Below, in pieces: positions 1-6,146 of a stretch of DNA of 15,581 bases. The notes beneath the pieces were generated by a model, which worked only from the letters and a program-made list of their open reading frames with translations, was not told the DNA's origin and made no database searches. This DNA is from Gammaproteobacteria bacterium (GTDB lineage Bacteria; Pseudomonadota; Gammaproteobacteria; SZUA-229), in assembly GCA_013138755.1 (NCBI GenBank), contig WTCC01000213.1, forward strand, positions 1 through 15,581, in the 5' to 3' direction. Numbering within the stretch: position 1 is the first letter of the stretch; every line of letters starts with the position of its first letter. A program made the translations under genes and the position numbers.

Positions 1-2
1 TT

Positions 3-23
3 ATATAACGTTAAACGTTATAT
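3..23. promoter_or_regulatory. Palindromic operator candidate upstream of the HigA-type gene
   Basis: A perfect inverted repeat with two 10-base arms (ATATAACGTT and AACGTTATAT) around a single central A ends 7 bases before the ATG at 31. HigA-type antitoxins are known to bind palindromes at their own promoters through the helix-turn-helix, so autoregulation is the natural reading. The palindrome contains TATAAC- and TTATAT-like hexamers that could serve as a -10 element, so a bound repressor would occlude the promoter. The window begins only 2 bases before it, so a -35 element and any second operator cannot be seen. Confidence 0.65.
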
Positions 24-30
24 TTAACAC

Positions 31-390
31 ATGACATGCCAACACCCGGGAAAAGTCTTACTGCAACAATATCTGGAACCCCGAAAAATAAGCCAGAATC
101 GGCTCGCGCGCGCTATAAAAGTCCCCCCCAGGCGCATAAACGAAATTATTCATGAAAAACGTAGCGTCACCGCAGACACAGCAGTACGACTATCTATCTA
201 CTTTGGCGGTAGCGCAACATATTGGCTACATCTTCAATCCGAGTTCGAGATAGAAAAAGTAAAACAAAATATCACCATACAACTGAGCACCATCCAGGTA
301 CCACTATCAGAACCCAATCAACCTGTAGACAAGGCAACACCTGGCGACAAAAAATCTAAAAATGGGGTCAAAAGAAGGATTATGCGATAA
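31..390 (+). CDS. higA: HigA-type XRE-family antitoxin / transcriptional repressor
   Basis: This 119-residue protein matches the HigA (VapI) antitoxin pattern. It has HPGKVLLQQYLEP near the N terminus, then a helix-turn-helix at about residues 20-45 (SQNRLARAIKVPPRRINEII), then TADTAVRLSIYFGGSATYWLHLQ at about 47-69. In the family this domain binds the operator and neutralises an RNase toxin (HigB/RelE fold). Toxin genes in such modules usually lie upstream, where the window does not reach; nothing downstream looks like a toxin. Residues 78-119 are a hydrophilic extension rich in Lys, Pro and Asn that goes beyond the usual length of about 100. The palindrome at 3-23 suggests autorepression. 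It could also be a solitary HigA-like regulator without a toxin. The family call is firm; the toxin-antitoxin role is inferred. Confidence 0.85.
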   Translation: MTCQHPGKVLLQQYLEPRKISQNRLARAIKVPPRRINEIIHEKRSVTADTAVRLSIYFGGSATYWLHLQSEFEIEKVKQNITIQLSTIQVPLSEPNQPVDKATPGDKKSKNGVKRRIMR

Positions 391-442
391 ACACAGGTGA
401 CAGTTGAGTAAGAGTCCGAAAACCGTAAAAACTAAAAAAGCA

Positions 443-471
443 TTGATAAAAGGCTTTTCTAAAACTATACC
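443..471 (+). promoter_or_regulatory. Candidate sigma-70 promoter for the small secreted protein gene
   Basis: TTGATA at 443-448 is followed after exactly 17 bases by TATACC at 466-471. The -35 matches five of six consensus bases and the -10 four of six. It would give an AT-rich leader of roughly 75 bases before the ATG at 555. The rest of the 391-554 gap shows only a weak hairpin (AAAAGC at 436-441 with GCTTTT at 453-458) that could end higA transcription but overlaps this promoter. The gap is very AT-rich, so chance matches are common. Confidence 0.4.
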
Positions 472-554
472 TGATATAACAATCAAAATTAAAAATGAGA
501 ATAAATAAAAAAACCATTTAATTTAAAACACGAGAAAACCACTAAGGTACCGTG

Positions 555-914
555 ATGAAAAATAAAATACAGGTATTTTTTACTTTAATATCATTGTTAA
601 TAACGACTCAGGCTACAGCTTTTAGTAATCCACCGGATGGCACTACCTATAAATCAGGACAGGAAATACTAAGAACACACAACACCATCAAATCTGTGTC
701 ATTACGCATAAGTCTGGACGACAGCTTACACGGCTTTATTGACAGCAAGTTGTGCAGCTTCTGCAAGACCATAAGAATCAACATCACTCCAGAAACCATA
801 GCTTACGACAACAATATCAAGGTTCCTTTGCAACAGGCAAAAAGACGTATCGGTCAATACGCTACCGTGATCTATGATCTAAAGACTAGAAATATTAGCG
901 CTATACACTGGTAA
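555..914 (+). CDS. Small secreted protein with a CxxC motif, function unknown
   Basis: I do not recognise this 119-residue protein. The ATG at 555 is preferred over the GTG at 552 because AAGG at 544-547 lies 7 bases upstream. Residues 1-22 form a Sec signal peptide (Lys-containing start, hydrophobic core FFTLISLLITT, likely cleavage after ATA), so the mature protein of about 97 residues should be periplasmic or secreted. C67 and C70 form a CSFC pair. The flanking residues resemble neither a thioredoxin fold nor the CxxCH of c-type heme, so a disulfide or metal site is possible. The C-terminal half (TPETIAYDNN, then QAKRRIGQYATVIYDLKTRN) alternates polar and hydrophobic residues as in a small beta protein. 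It stands alone between a candidate promoter and a strong terminator, so it is probably monocistronic. A short shadow ORF is unlikely given the signal peptide, ribosome site and terminator. Confidence 0.6.
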   Translation: MKNKIQVFFTLISLLITTQATAFSNPPDGTTYKSGQEILRTHNTIKSVSLRISLDDSLHGFIDSKLCSFCKTIRINITPETIAYDNNIKVPLQQAKRRIGQYATVIYDLKTRNISAIHW

Positions 915-932
915 GCTTACACAGCAAACCGC

Positions 933-987
933 AAGAGACCTTAAAGCCTTACATTTATGTTAAGGCTTTAAGGTCTCTTTGTTTTTT
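933..987 (+). terminator. Strong Rho-independent terminator after the small secreted protein gene
   Basis: A perfect 19-base-pair stem (933-951 with 961-979) closes a 9-base loop and is followed by T, G and six T residues ending at 987. It begins 18 bases after the stop codon at 912-914. The opposite strand has no T-run beyond the stem, so it acts only in the plus direction. It separates the small gene from the Nudix gene, whose start lies only 13-31 bases beyond the T-run. Confidence 0.92.
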
Positions 988-1017
988 CACCAGGAACAAA
1001 TGCGTTACAATTTAAAG

Positions 1018-1575
1018 ATGACGATAAAAAAATTACCCACAACGAAGAACCCATGGAAAGCACAAACCAGTAAAAAGATCTTTGATAATCCATGGTTATC
1101 CGTACACGAAGACAAAGTTATCAATCCCGGCGGCGGCATTTCTCACTACGGAAAGATAAGCTTTAAAAATCTGGCAATCGGCATTATCCCACTCGACGAA
1201 AACAACAACACCTGGCTGGTCGGACAATATCGATACGTGCCCGACTGTTACTCATGGGAGATTCCTATGGGAGGCGGCGCATTAAAAGTTGCACCACTCG
1301 ATTCAGCTAAACGAGAACTTAAAGAGGAGACAGGCCTAATCGCAGATGACTGGCAAGAACTGATGAAACTGCACACGTCCAACTCGGTCACTGATGAACG
1401 AGGAATAATTTATGTCGCACGCGCATTAACTCAAGGCGAAACAGAGTTCGAAGAAACCGAGGATCTGTTAATCCAGAAACTATCTCTGGACGAAGCAGTT
1501 GAACGTGTACTGAGCGGTGAGATAACAGATGCGATAAGTGTAGCAGGACTACTAAAACTTAAGCAGACTATCTAA
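1018..1575 (+). CDS. Nudix hydrolase, ADP-ribose pyrophosphatase-like
   Basis: This protein of about 185 residues carries a Nudix box at residues 85-107. The catalytic RELKEETGL (99-107) is intact, but the position of the first Glu in the G-x5-E element holds Val91. The opening NPW...NPWLSVHEDKV and the box context EIPMGGG resemble the ADP-ribose or nucleoside-diphosphate-sugar pyrophosphatase branch; the exact substrate is not determinable. Such enzymes cleave X-diphosphate linkages with Mg2+ bound by the REUxEE helix. The start is uncertain. ATG 1018 is chosen, ATG 1000 has AGGA only 4 bases upstream, and TTG 979 lies inside the terminator stem and is unlikely. The stop codon overlaps the convergent glutaredoxin-like gene by 4 bases, leaving no room for a conventional terminator between them. 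Confidence 0.85.
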   Translation: MTIKKLPTTKNPWKAQTSKKIFDNPWLSVHEDKVINPGGGISHYGKISFKNLAIGIIPLDENNNTWLVGQYRYVPDCYSWEIPMGGGALKVAPLDSAKRELKEETGLIADDWQELMKLHTSNSVTDERGIIYVARALTQGETEFEETEDLLIQKLSLDEAVERVLSGEITDAISVAGLLKLKQTI

Positions 1576-1967
1576 ACGCTTGCGGTAAACCTTTCACTTA
1601 AGTAACGATTAATAACCGTAGATTCATACATCCATTCGATCGAACCATCATCAGTTGTTATCTTCAAACAGGGAACCTGGTACTTACCACCATCATTGAT
1701 CAACTCCTGATTCCACTTAGGGTCGTAACGAGCATCTCGCTTTTCTATATCCAACGCCAAACGGCGCATAGTACGACGCGTCTTCACGCAAAACGGACAC
1801 TGCTTAAATTGATACAGGACCAAATTTTTGGTCTGCAAGTCAACGTCTTTTTGCTCGCCTAGCGTACGCTGCATTGGCTTGGGACGTGTCAACCAATCAA
1901 CCAGTATGATTATCTGACCCAACAGCCAACGAATTGGTTTAAATATATAACCCATCATTTTTTTCAC
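1572..1967 (-). CDS. Glutaredoxin-like protein with hydrophobic N-terminal segment
   Basis: This 131-residue protein has a glutaredoxin/GST-N fold signature. A CPFC redox pair at residues 57-60 follows a beta strand (LVLYQF), and VPC at 98-100 supplies the cis-Pro loop. Residues 7-27 (YIFKPIRWLLGQIIILVDWLT) are hydrophobic to amphipathic and probably hold it at the inner membrane with the redox domain in the cytoplasm. The start is probably GTG at 1965-1967, because AGG lies 6 bases upstream; ATG at 1956-1958 is the alternative. It begins 13 bases after the lipA stop, so it is probably the last gene of the cell-wall/lipoate transcript. Thiol-disulfide reduction or Fe-S support for lipoate synthesis is an inference from position only. 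Glutathione use is not shown by the sequence. Confidence 0.8.
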   Translation of the reverse strand: MKKMMGYIFKPIRWLLGQIIILVDWLTRPKPMQRTLGEQKDVDLQTKNLVLYQFKQCPFCVKTRRTMRRLALDIEKRDARYDPKWNQELINDGGKYQVPCLKITTDDGSIEWMYESTVINRYLSERFTASV

Positions 1968-1980
1968 TTAAAACCTATTT

Positions 1981-2964
1981 CTATTTTGATTCAAATTGAC
2001 CATGCGCCTGCAGATCAGCATGATACGATGAACGCACCATCGGCCCACTAGCTACATGTTTAAAGCCAAGCTCTATACCAACTTTATATAACATATCGAA
2101 TTCTTCAGGTGTCACGTAACGCTGCACAGCCAGATGGTGTTTACTCGGTTGCAGATACTGCCCGAGCGTTAACATCTCAACATTATGCGCACGCATATCC
2201 TTCATCACTTCGACTACTTCATCGAACTCTTCACCCAGACCCAGCATCAACCCAGACTTTGTTTTTATCGTCGGGTGCTTCTCTTTAAACCGCTTGAGCA
2301 GATCCAGAGACCACTGGTAATCCGAACCCGGACGACACTGCTTGTACAAACGCGGAATGGTTTCTAAGTTATGGTTGAACACATCAGGTGGCGCAGTAGT
2401 CATAATCTCTAATGCCAGATTCATCCGACCACGAAAGTCCGGCACCAGAATTTCTATTTCAGTCTCCGGATTTAACTTGCGCGTTTTTTCGATACATTCA
2501 ACAAAATGCGCCGCGCCACCATCACGCAGATCATCCCGATCGACCGATGTGATAACAACATAAGATAAGCCCATGGCTTTAATCGTGTCCGCAAGATGCT
2601 CTGGCTCTTTTATATCAAGCGGATTTGGACGGCCATGACCAACATCACAAAATGGACAACGTCGGGTACAGATATCACCCATGATCATAAAGGTGGCCGT
2701 GCCCTTACCAAAGCATTCACCCAGATTTGGACATGCAGCTTCTTCGCAGACCGTATGTAACTTCTGCTCACGCAAAACGTCTTTCAATTTTTTTACGTTA
2801 GGATGAAACGGTGACTTGGCACGAATCCAGCTCGGCTTACGTAAACGCTCAGATGGATGCTCAACTTTAATCGGTATACGTGCAACTTTTTCTGCGCCTT
2901 TCAATTTTTCACCGGCGACTACTTTATAAGGTTTTTTTTCGCTAGTCGCTGGGGTTTTATTCAT
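1981..2964 (-). CDS. lipA: Lipoyl synthase (radical SAM)
   Basis: LipA inserts two sulfur atoms into protein-bound octanoyl groups using S-adenosylmethionine, completing lipoate on the 2-oxoacid dehydrogenase and glycine-cleavage proteins in the cytosol. Both clusters are visible. Counting from the upstream GTG codon, the auxiliary cluster is C74-x4-C79-x5-C85 ([12 protein letters not shown]) and the radical SAM motif is C100-x3-C104-x2-C107 (CTRRCPFC). The C-terminal RSSYHA supplies the conserved Ser ligand region. The length of 327 residues is normal. The start is taken as ATG at 2962-2964; a GTG lies immediately upstream at 2965-2967. Both overlap the end of lipB, which suggests translational coupling, and no strong ribosome site is evident. 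The first 40 residues are Lys-rich and variable, as is common in the family. Confidence 0.97.
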   Translation of the reverse strand: MNKTPATSEKKPYKVVAGEKLKGAEKVARIPIKVEHPSERLRKPSWIRAKSPFHPNVKKLKDVLREQKLHTVCEEAACPNLGECFGKGTATFMIMGDICTRRCPFCDVGHGRPNPLDIKEPEHLADTIKAMGLSYVVITSVDRDDLRDGGAAHFVECIEKTRKLNPETEIEILVPDFRGRMNLALEIMTTAPPDVFNHNLETIPRLYKQCRPGSDYQWSLDLLKRFKEKHPTIKTKSGLMLGLGEEFDEVVEVMKDMRAHNVEMLTLGQYLQPSKHHLAVQRYVTPEEFDMLYKVGIELGFKHVASGPMVRSSYHADLQAHGQFESK

Positions 2965-3568
2965 CACTAAATTTACTGATTAGTCGTTGTTGCAAATTAT
3001 CAGTGACGACTTCAATCTTAATGTCACTAACTAGGTTTTTTAATTGGGTAACTTCCAGGTCTTCATAACCACAAGGATTAATGCGTGTAAATGGCTCGAG
3101 ATCCATATCCACATTTAACGCTAAGCCATGAAAACTACGGCCTTTGCGTACACGTAAACCCAAGGCCGCTATTTTAGCATCATTTACATACACACCCGGC
3201 GCTTCTCGTCTGGAACTTGCTGTAACGGAGTAATCCGCAAGCAGCTCAATTATTGTCTGCTCCAGTGCAGTAACAAGCTCGCGCACACCCATTTTTAAGC
3301 GGATCAGATCTAACAGGGTATACGCTACTATCTGCCCCGGACCATGGTAGGTAACCTGACCACCACGATCAGAGTTAACAACCGGTATTTCCCCCGGGTT
3401 TAGTACGTGTTCTGATTTCCCATTTTTCCCCAGTGTATAAACTGGCAAATGCTGCAAAAACCAGAGCTCATCCGGCGTATCGGACTGACGTGCATTGGTA
3501 AAATCCTGCATTTTCTGCCAGGTATCATGGTAATCCACCGTACCTAAGTGACGAACCAAAATTGACAT
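2957..3568 (-). CDS. lipB: Octanoyl-[acyl carrier protein]:protein octanoyltransferase
   Basis: LipB moves octanoate from acyl carrier protein to lipoyl domains, giving the substrate for LipA. The 203-residue protein has the family signature [12 protein letters not shown] at residues 68-79, the catalytic Lys132 in [11 protein letters not shown], and the catalytic Cys166 in INPCGYEDL, with [10 protein letters not shown] between them. All expected catalytic residues are present and the length is standard. It starts at ATG 3566-3568, 17 bases after the ybeD stop, without a clear Shine-Dalgarno sequence. Its last codons overlap the start of lipA by 8 bases (11 if lipA uses its GTG), so the two lipoate genes are probably co-translated. 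Confidence 0.97.
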   Translation of the reverse strand: MSILVRHLGTVDYHDTWQKMQDFTNARQSDTPDELWFLQHLPVYTLGKNGKSEHVLNPGEIPVVNSDRGGQVTYHGPGQIVAYTLLDLIRLKMGVRELVTALEQTIIELLADYSVTASSRREAPGVYVNDAKIAALGLRVRKGRSFHGLALNVDMDLEPFTRINPCGYEDLEVTQLKNLVSDIKIEVVTDNLQQRLISKFSDE

Positions 3569-3585
3569 ACGTTTAAACTATTCGC

Positions 3586-3891
3586 TTACAAAGCGATTGA
3601 AACATGCTCGCATGCAGTCAGATCAAGATAGATATTATCAAGCTGCAGCTTACTATGAGCTGTAATAGTAATTGTAATAGCAGTGTACTTACCATTTTTA
3701 CTGGGCTTCATCATCAACGCGCCTTCACTCAGATTATCAACATGCTGATTAACAATTGCAATAACCGCTATTTCAAATTCATCACAAGACAGACCCATGA
3801 CTTTAATCGGAAAGTCACAAGGAAATTCAAGAAGAGTTTCTCCTTCTTTTAGCGTCAGATCATGAAATTTAATTTCTCTGTCATCACTCAT
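3586..3891 (-). CDS. ybeD: YbeD/DUF493 family protein
   Basis: This 101-residue protein matches the YbeD (DUF493) family, which has a small ferredoxin-like ACT-type fold and a regulatory role that is not well defined. Supporting features are the opening LLEFPCDFPIKVMG, the central QHVDNLSEGALMMKPSKNGKYTAIT split by the usual loop, and its place directly before lipB. The same neighbour relationship, dacA-ybeD-lipB, is known from Escherichia coli. ATG at 3889-3891 has GGTGGA 6 bases upstream, one of the best ribosome sites in the operon. A 13-bp tandem repeat fills most of the upstream gap. Confidence 0.9.
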   Translation of the reverse strand: MSDDREIKFHDLTLKEGETLLEFPCDFPIKVMGLSCDEFEIAVIAIVNQHVDNLSEGALMMKPSKNGKYTAITITITAHSKLQLDNIYLDLTACEHVSIAL

Positions 3892-3909
3892 ATTATTTCC
3901 ACCCCGGTC

Positions 3910-3961
3910 ACTACTGATAGTTACTACTGCTATTCACTACTACTATGTACTACTACTAAAG
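3910..3961. repeat. Four tandem 13-bp imperfect repeats between dat and ybeD
   Basis: ACTACT recurs exactly every 13 bases, at 3910, 3923, 3936 and 3949 on the plus strand. This gives four adjacent units: ACTACTGATAGTT, ACTACTGCTATTC, ACTACTACTATGT and ACTACTACTAAAG. The array occupies most of the 79-base gap between the dat stop and the ybeD start. In the minus-strand transcript it reads as AGTAGT-containing units lying just upstream of the ybeD ribosome site. No function is established; it could be a slippage-born minisatellite or a repeated binding site. Confidence 0.8.
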
Positions 3962-3970
3962 AAGCGACTA

Positions 3971-4837
3971 TCACTTACGTCTTAATTCTTGCTTATATTG
4001 CTGATACAGATTCATCATACACTTCCACATATCGCCTGCAACACCAGAACCGACCTCCTCACCATTCAACTTAACCACAGGTGCGATCTCGCGCGTGGAA
4101 CTGGTCATCCAAATCTCATCAGCGCTATATAGTTCTGACTCTCGGATATCTCGCACTTCAATTAATATGGTGTTATTTTTCGCAATTTCAATCACCAGGT
4201 CACGCGTGATTCCAGGCAACAACTGACGACTCGTCGGCGGTGTAATAAGAACGCTATCTTTGACGATGAATACATTACTAGCAGTACCTTCAGTAACCGC
4301 ACCATTTTTAACCAATATAGCGTCGTCCACGCTAGCATCTGTTGCTTGCTGCCGAAGCATGACATTAGCTACCAGTGATGTTGATTTTATATCACAGGCA
4401 TTCCATCTGAAGTCATCAACGGTAATGACCGAAATACCTGCCGACACAACATCGATATCGGGTGGCGTAACGTGTAACACCATGGCAAATATCGTTGGAG
4501 GATTTTCTGCATTGGCTGTCAGATCTCTTTTGACGTAAGCTCCGCGTGAAATCTGCAGGTAAACAGCTCGGTCTTCACCAGGATTTTTCCCTAATAGGTC
4601 AGAGAATATCGCTTCCCACTCTGCATCAGCATGTGGATTTAAACAGCTGATTCGGTCGAGACTGTTTTGCAATCGTTGCAGGTGATCACCGAGGCGCAAC
4701 AACTTTTTACCGAAAACAGGTACAACCTCGTAAACACCATCACCAAAAAGAAAACCACGATCCATAACTGAAACAGTGGCTTCTTCTACGGGTAGATACT
4801 GACCATTTAAAAAAACAATATTCGGCACACTACTCAA
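3971..4837 (-). CDS. dat: D-amino-acid transaminase (PLP fold type IV)
   Basis: This 288-residue protein belongs to the fold-type IV PLP aminotransferases and looks most like D-alanine aminotransferase, which interconverts D-alanine plus 2-oxoglutarate with D-glutamate plus pyruvate. Residues seen include MDRGFLFGDGVYEVV (25-39), the Schiff-base lysine K151 in CDIKSTSL, and E183 in VTEGTASNVF, which contacts the PLP ring nitrogen. SRGAYVKRD (98-105) resembles the substrate-binding arginine loop of D-specific members. Branched-chain aminotransferase or aminodeoxychorismate lyase are less likely alternatives. The first in-frame start is TTG at 4835-4837, with GTG at 4826-4828 next. An ATG at 4841-4843 is followed at once by TAA, so it cannot start this gene. 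It follows the carboxypeptidase gene by 32 bases, which fits D-amino-acid metabolism for the wall. Confidence 0.88.
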   Translation of the reverse strand: MSSVPNIVFLNGQYLPVEEATVSVMDRGFLFGDGVYEVVPVFGKKLLRLGDHLQRLQNSLDRISCLNPHADAEWEAIFSDLLGKNPGEDRAVYLQISRGAYVKRDLTANAENPPTIFAMVLHVTPPDIDVVSAGISVITVDDFRWNACDIKSTSLVANVMLRQQATDASVDDAILVKNGAVTEGTASNVFIVKDSVLITPPTSRQLLPGITRDLVIEIAKNNTILIEVRDIRESELYSADEIWMTSSTREIAPVVKLNGEEVGSGVAGDMWKCMMNLYQQYKQELRRK

Positions 4838-4869
4838 TTACATTCTCGCTTATTCAATAAACAACGACA

Positions 4870-6054
4870 TCAGTTAATGAGCCGTAAGATATAGTCTTTA
4901 GCAATCTGAATAAAACCACCTTCGTCAACTGTCTCTAACGCTACTAGCGGCAATGTCTCAAGCAGTTCACCATCAAGTGAAACTTTCACCACGCCGACTT
5001 GCTGACCTTTCGAAATAGGCGCTTCGATATCTTTATCGACATCCATTACTGCATCAAGTTTGTCATAGGCGCCGCGTTGAATCGTTATCGAAAGATCTTC
5101 ATTCAGACCAACCGCCAATTGTTCAAACTCACCTTTCCAGATCCTTGGGCGATTCAACACTTCATCCTTCTCATAGAGCGTGTGCGATTCATAAAAACGG
5201 AAGCCATAATTTAATACTGTCTGACTGACACTTGCTCTCGCTTTTTTACTTTTTGTTCCCAGGACAACCGATATCAAACGCATATCAGAACGCATAGCTG
5301 AAGACACCAGACAATACCCTGCCGACTCGGTATGCCCTGTTTTTAAACCATCAACACTATTATCTCTCCACAGTAACTTGTTACGGTTGTACTGTTTAAT
5401 CTCATTATAGGTGTACTCTTTTTCAGCATACCAGGAGTAATGTTCAGGAAACTCACGAATGATTGCTGCAGCCAACGTTGCGATATCACGCGCACTGGTC
5501 AGATGTTTTTTGTCCGGCCAACCTGTGCTATTTACAAAATTAGTATTTTTCATGCCTAACTCAACCGCATACTGATTCATCAATTGCACAAAAGCAGACT
5601 CCGTACCAGCAACATGTTCAGCTAAGGCTACACTCGCATCATTACCAGACTGGATGATCAAACCTTTCATCAAGTCATGCACTGATACTTTCGAGTTAAC
5701 CTCGAGATACATTCTTGAACCGCCCATGCGCCATGCTTTTTCACTGATGATAATCAGATCATCCATAGCCAACCTGTCCTCATCCATTTCTTTATAGACA
5801 ACGTAGGCAGTCATTAACTTAGTAATACTTGCTGGCTCGATCTGAGAATCTGCGTTCTTTTCAGCCAAAACCTTGCCACTGGCAAAATCAACTAATAGAT
5901 AATTTTTTGCTGCAACTTCCGGTGGCGCTGGCACAGGCTTTGCCGCATGCACAAAACTAAAATTCATCAACGCCACTACAAACAGCATTGATAAGGAAAT
6001 ATTTTTAATAGACACTTTATCGGCTAGAAAAGATACTGGAATCATTTTTAACAT
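4870..6054 (-). CDS. dacA: D-alanyl-D-alanine carboxypeptidase, PBP5/6 type
   Basis: This enzyme removes the terminal D-alanine from peptidoglycan stem peptides in the periplasm. All three active-site motifs of penicillin-binding peptidase family S11 are present (numbered from the GTG one codon upstream): S77-x2-K80 in EPASITKLM, S137-G-N139 in IQSGNDAS, and K239-T-G241 in DGLKTGHTE. A signal peptide precedes HAAKPVPAPP near residue 38. The PBP5 C-terminal beta domain follows the catalytic domain, and the last residues (IQIAKDYILRLIN) form the amphipathic membrane-anchoring helix typical of DacA/DacC. The length of about 394 matches the family. ATG at 6052-6054 is chosen; the GTG just before it is equally possible because AGG lies 7 bases upstream of the GTG. 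The 89-base gap upstream (6058-6146) is AT-rich and shows no convincing promoter. Confidence 0.95.
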   Translation of the reverse strand: MLKMIPVSFLADKVSIKNISLSMLFVVALMNFSFVHAAKPVPAPPEVAAKNYLLVDFASGKVLAEKNADSQIEPASITKLMTAYVVYKEMDEDRLAMDDLIIISEKAWRMGGSRMYLEVNSKVSVHDLMKGLIIQSGNDASVALAEHVAGTESAFVQLMNQYAVELGMKNTNFVNSTGWPDKKHLTSARDIATLAAAIIREFPEHYSWYAEKEYTYNEIKQYNRNKLLWRDNSVDGLKTGHTESAGYCLVSSAMRSDMRLISVVLGTKSKKARASVSQTVLNYGFRFYESHTLYEKDEVLNRPRIWKGEFEQLAVGLNEDLSITIQRGAYDKLDAVMDVDKDIEAPISKGQQVGVVKVSLDGELLETLPLVALETVDEGGFIQIAKDYILRLIN

Positions 6055-6146
6055 CACACATTGACCTGATTATTAACATTTATTTATTTTGTATCATTTA
6101 ATTTGATAGCCGCATCGCTACCCACACCACACACATAATTTGATCG

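Noticed and set aside
979..1017. Nudix translation from the TTG at 979
   Set aside because: The codon lies at the last base of the terminator stem, has no ribosome site, and adds residues not expected in the family.
3904..3961. The ACTACT array considered as a CRISPR or direct-repeat attachment site
   Set aside because: Units of 13 bases are contiguous without spacers, and no Cas gene or integrase is present, so it is a simple tandem repeat.
3862..4074. 70-codon plus-strand frame through the 13-bp repeat array
   Set aside because: Its Tyr/Thr-rich sequence is produced by the ACTACT repeats and the antisense of dat. There is no ribosome site.
6058..6146. Internal promoter in the 89-base rlpA-dacA gap
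   Set aside because: The gap is AT-rich and contains ATACAAAAT-like sequence, but no hexamer pair at proper spacing stood out.
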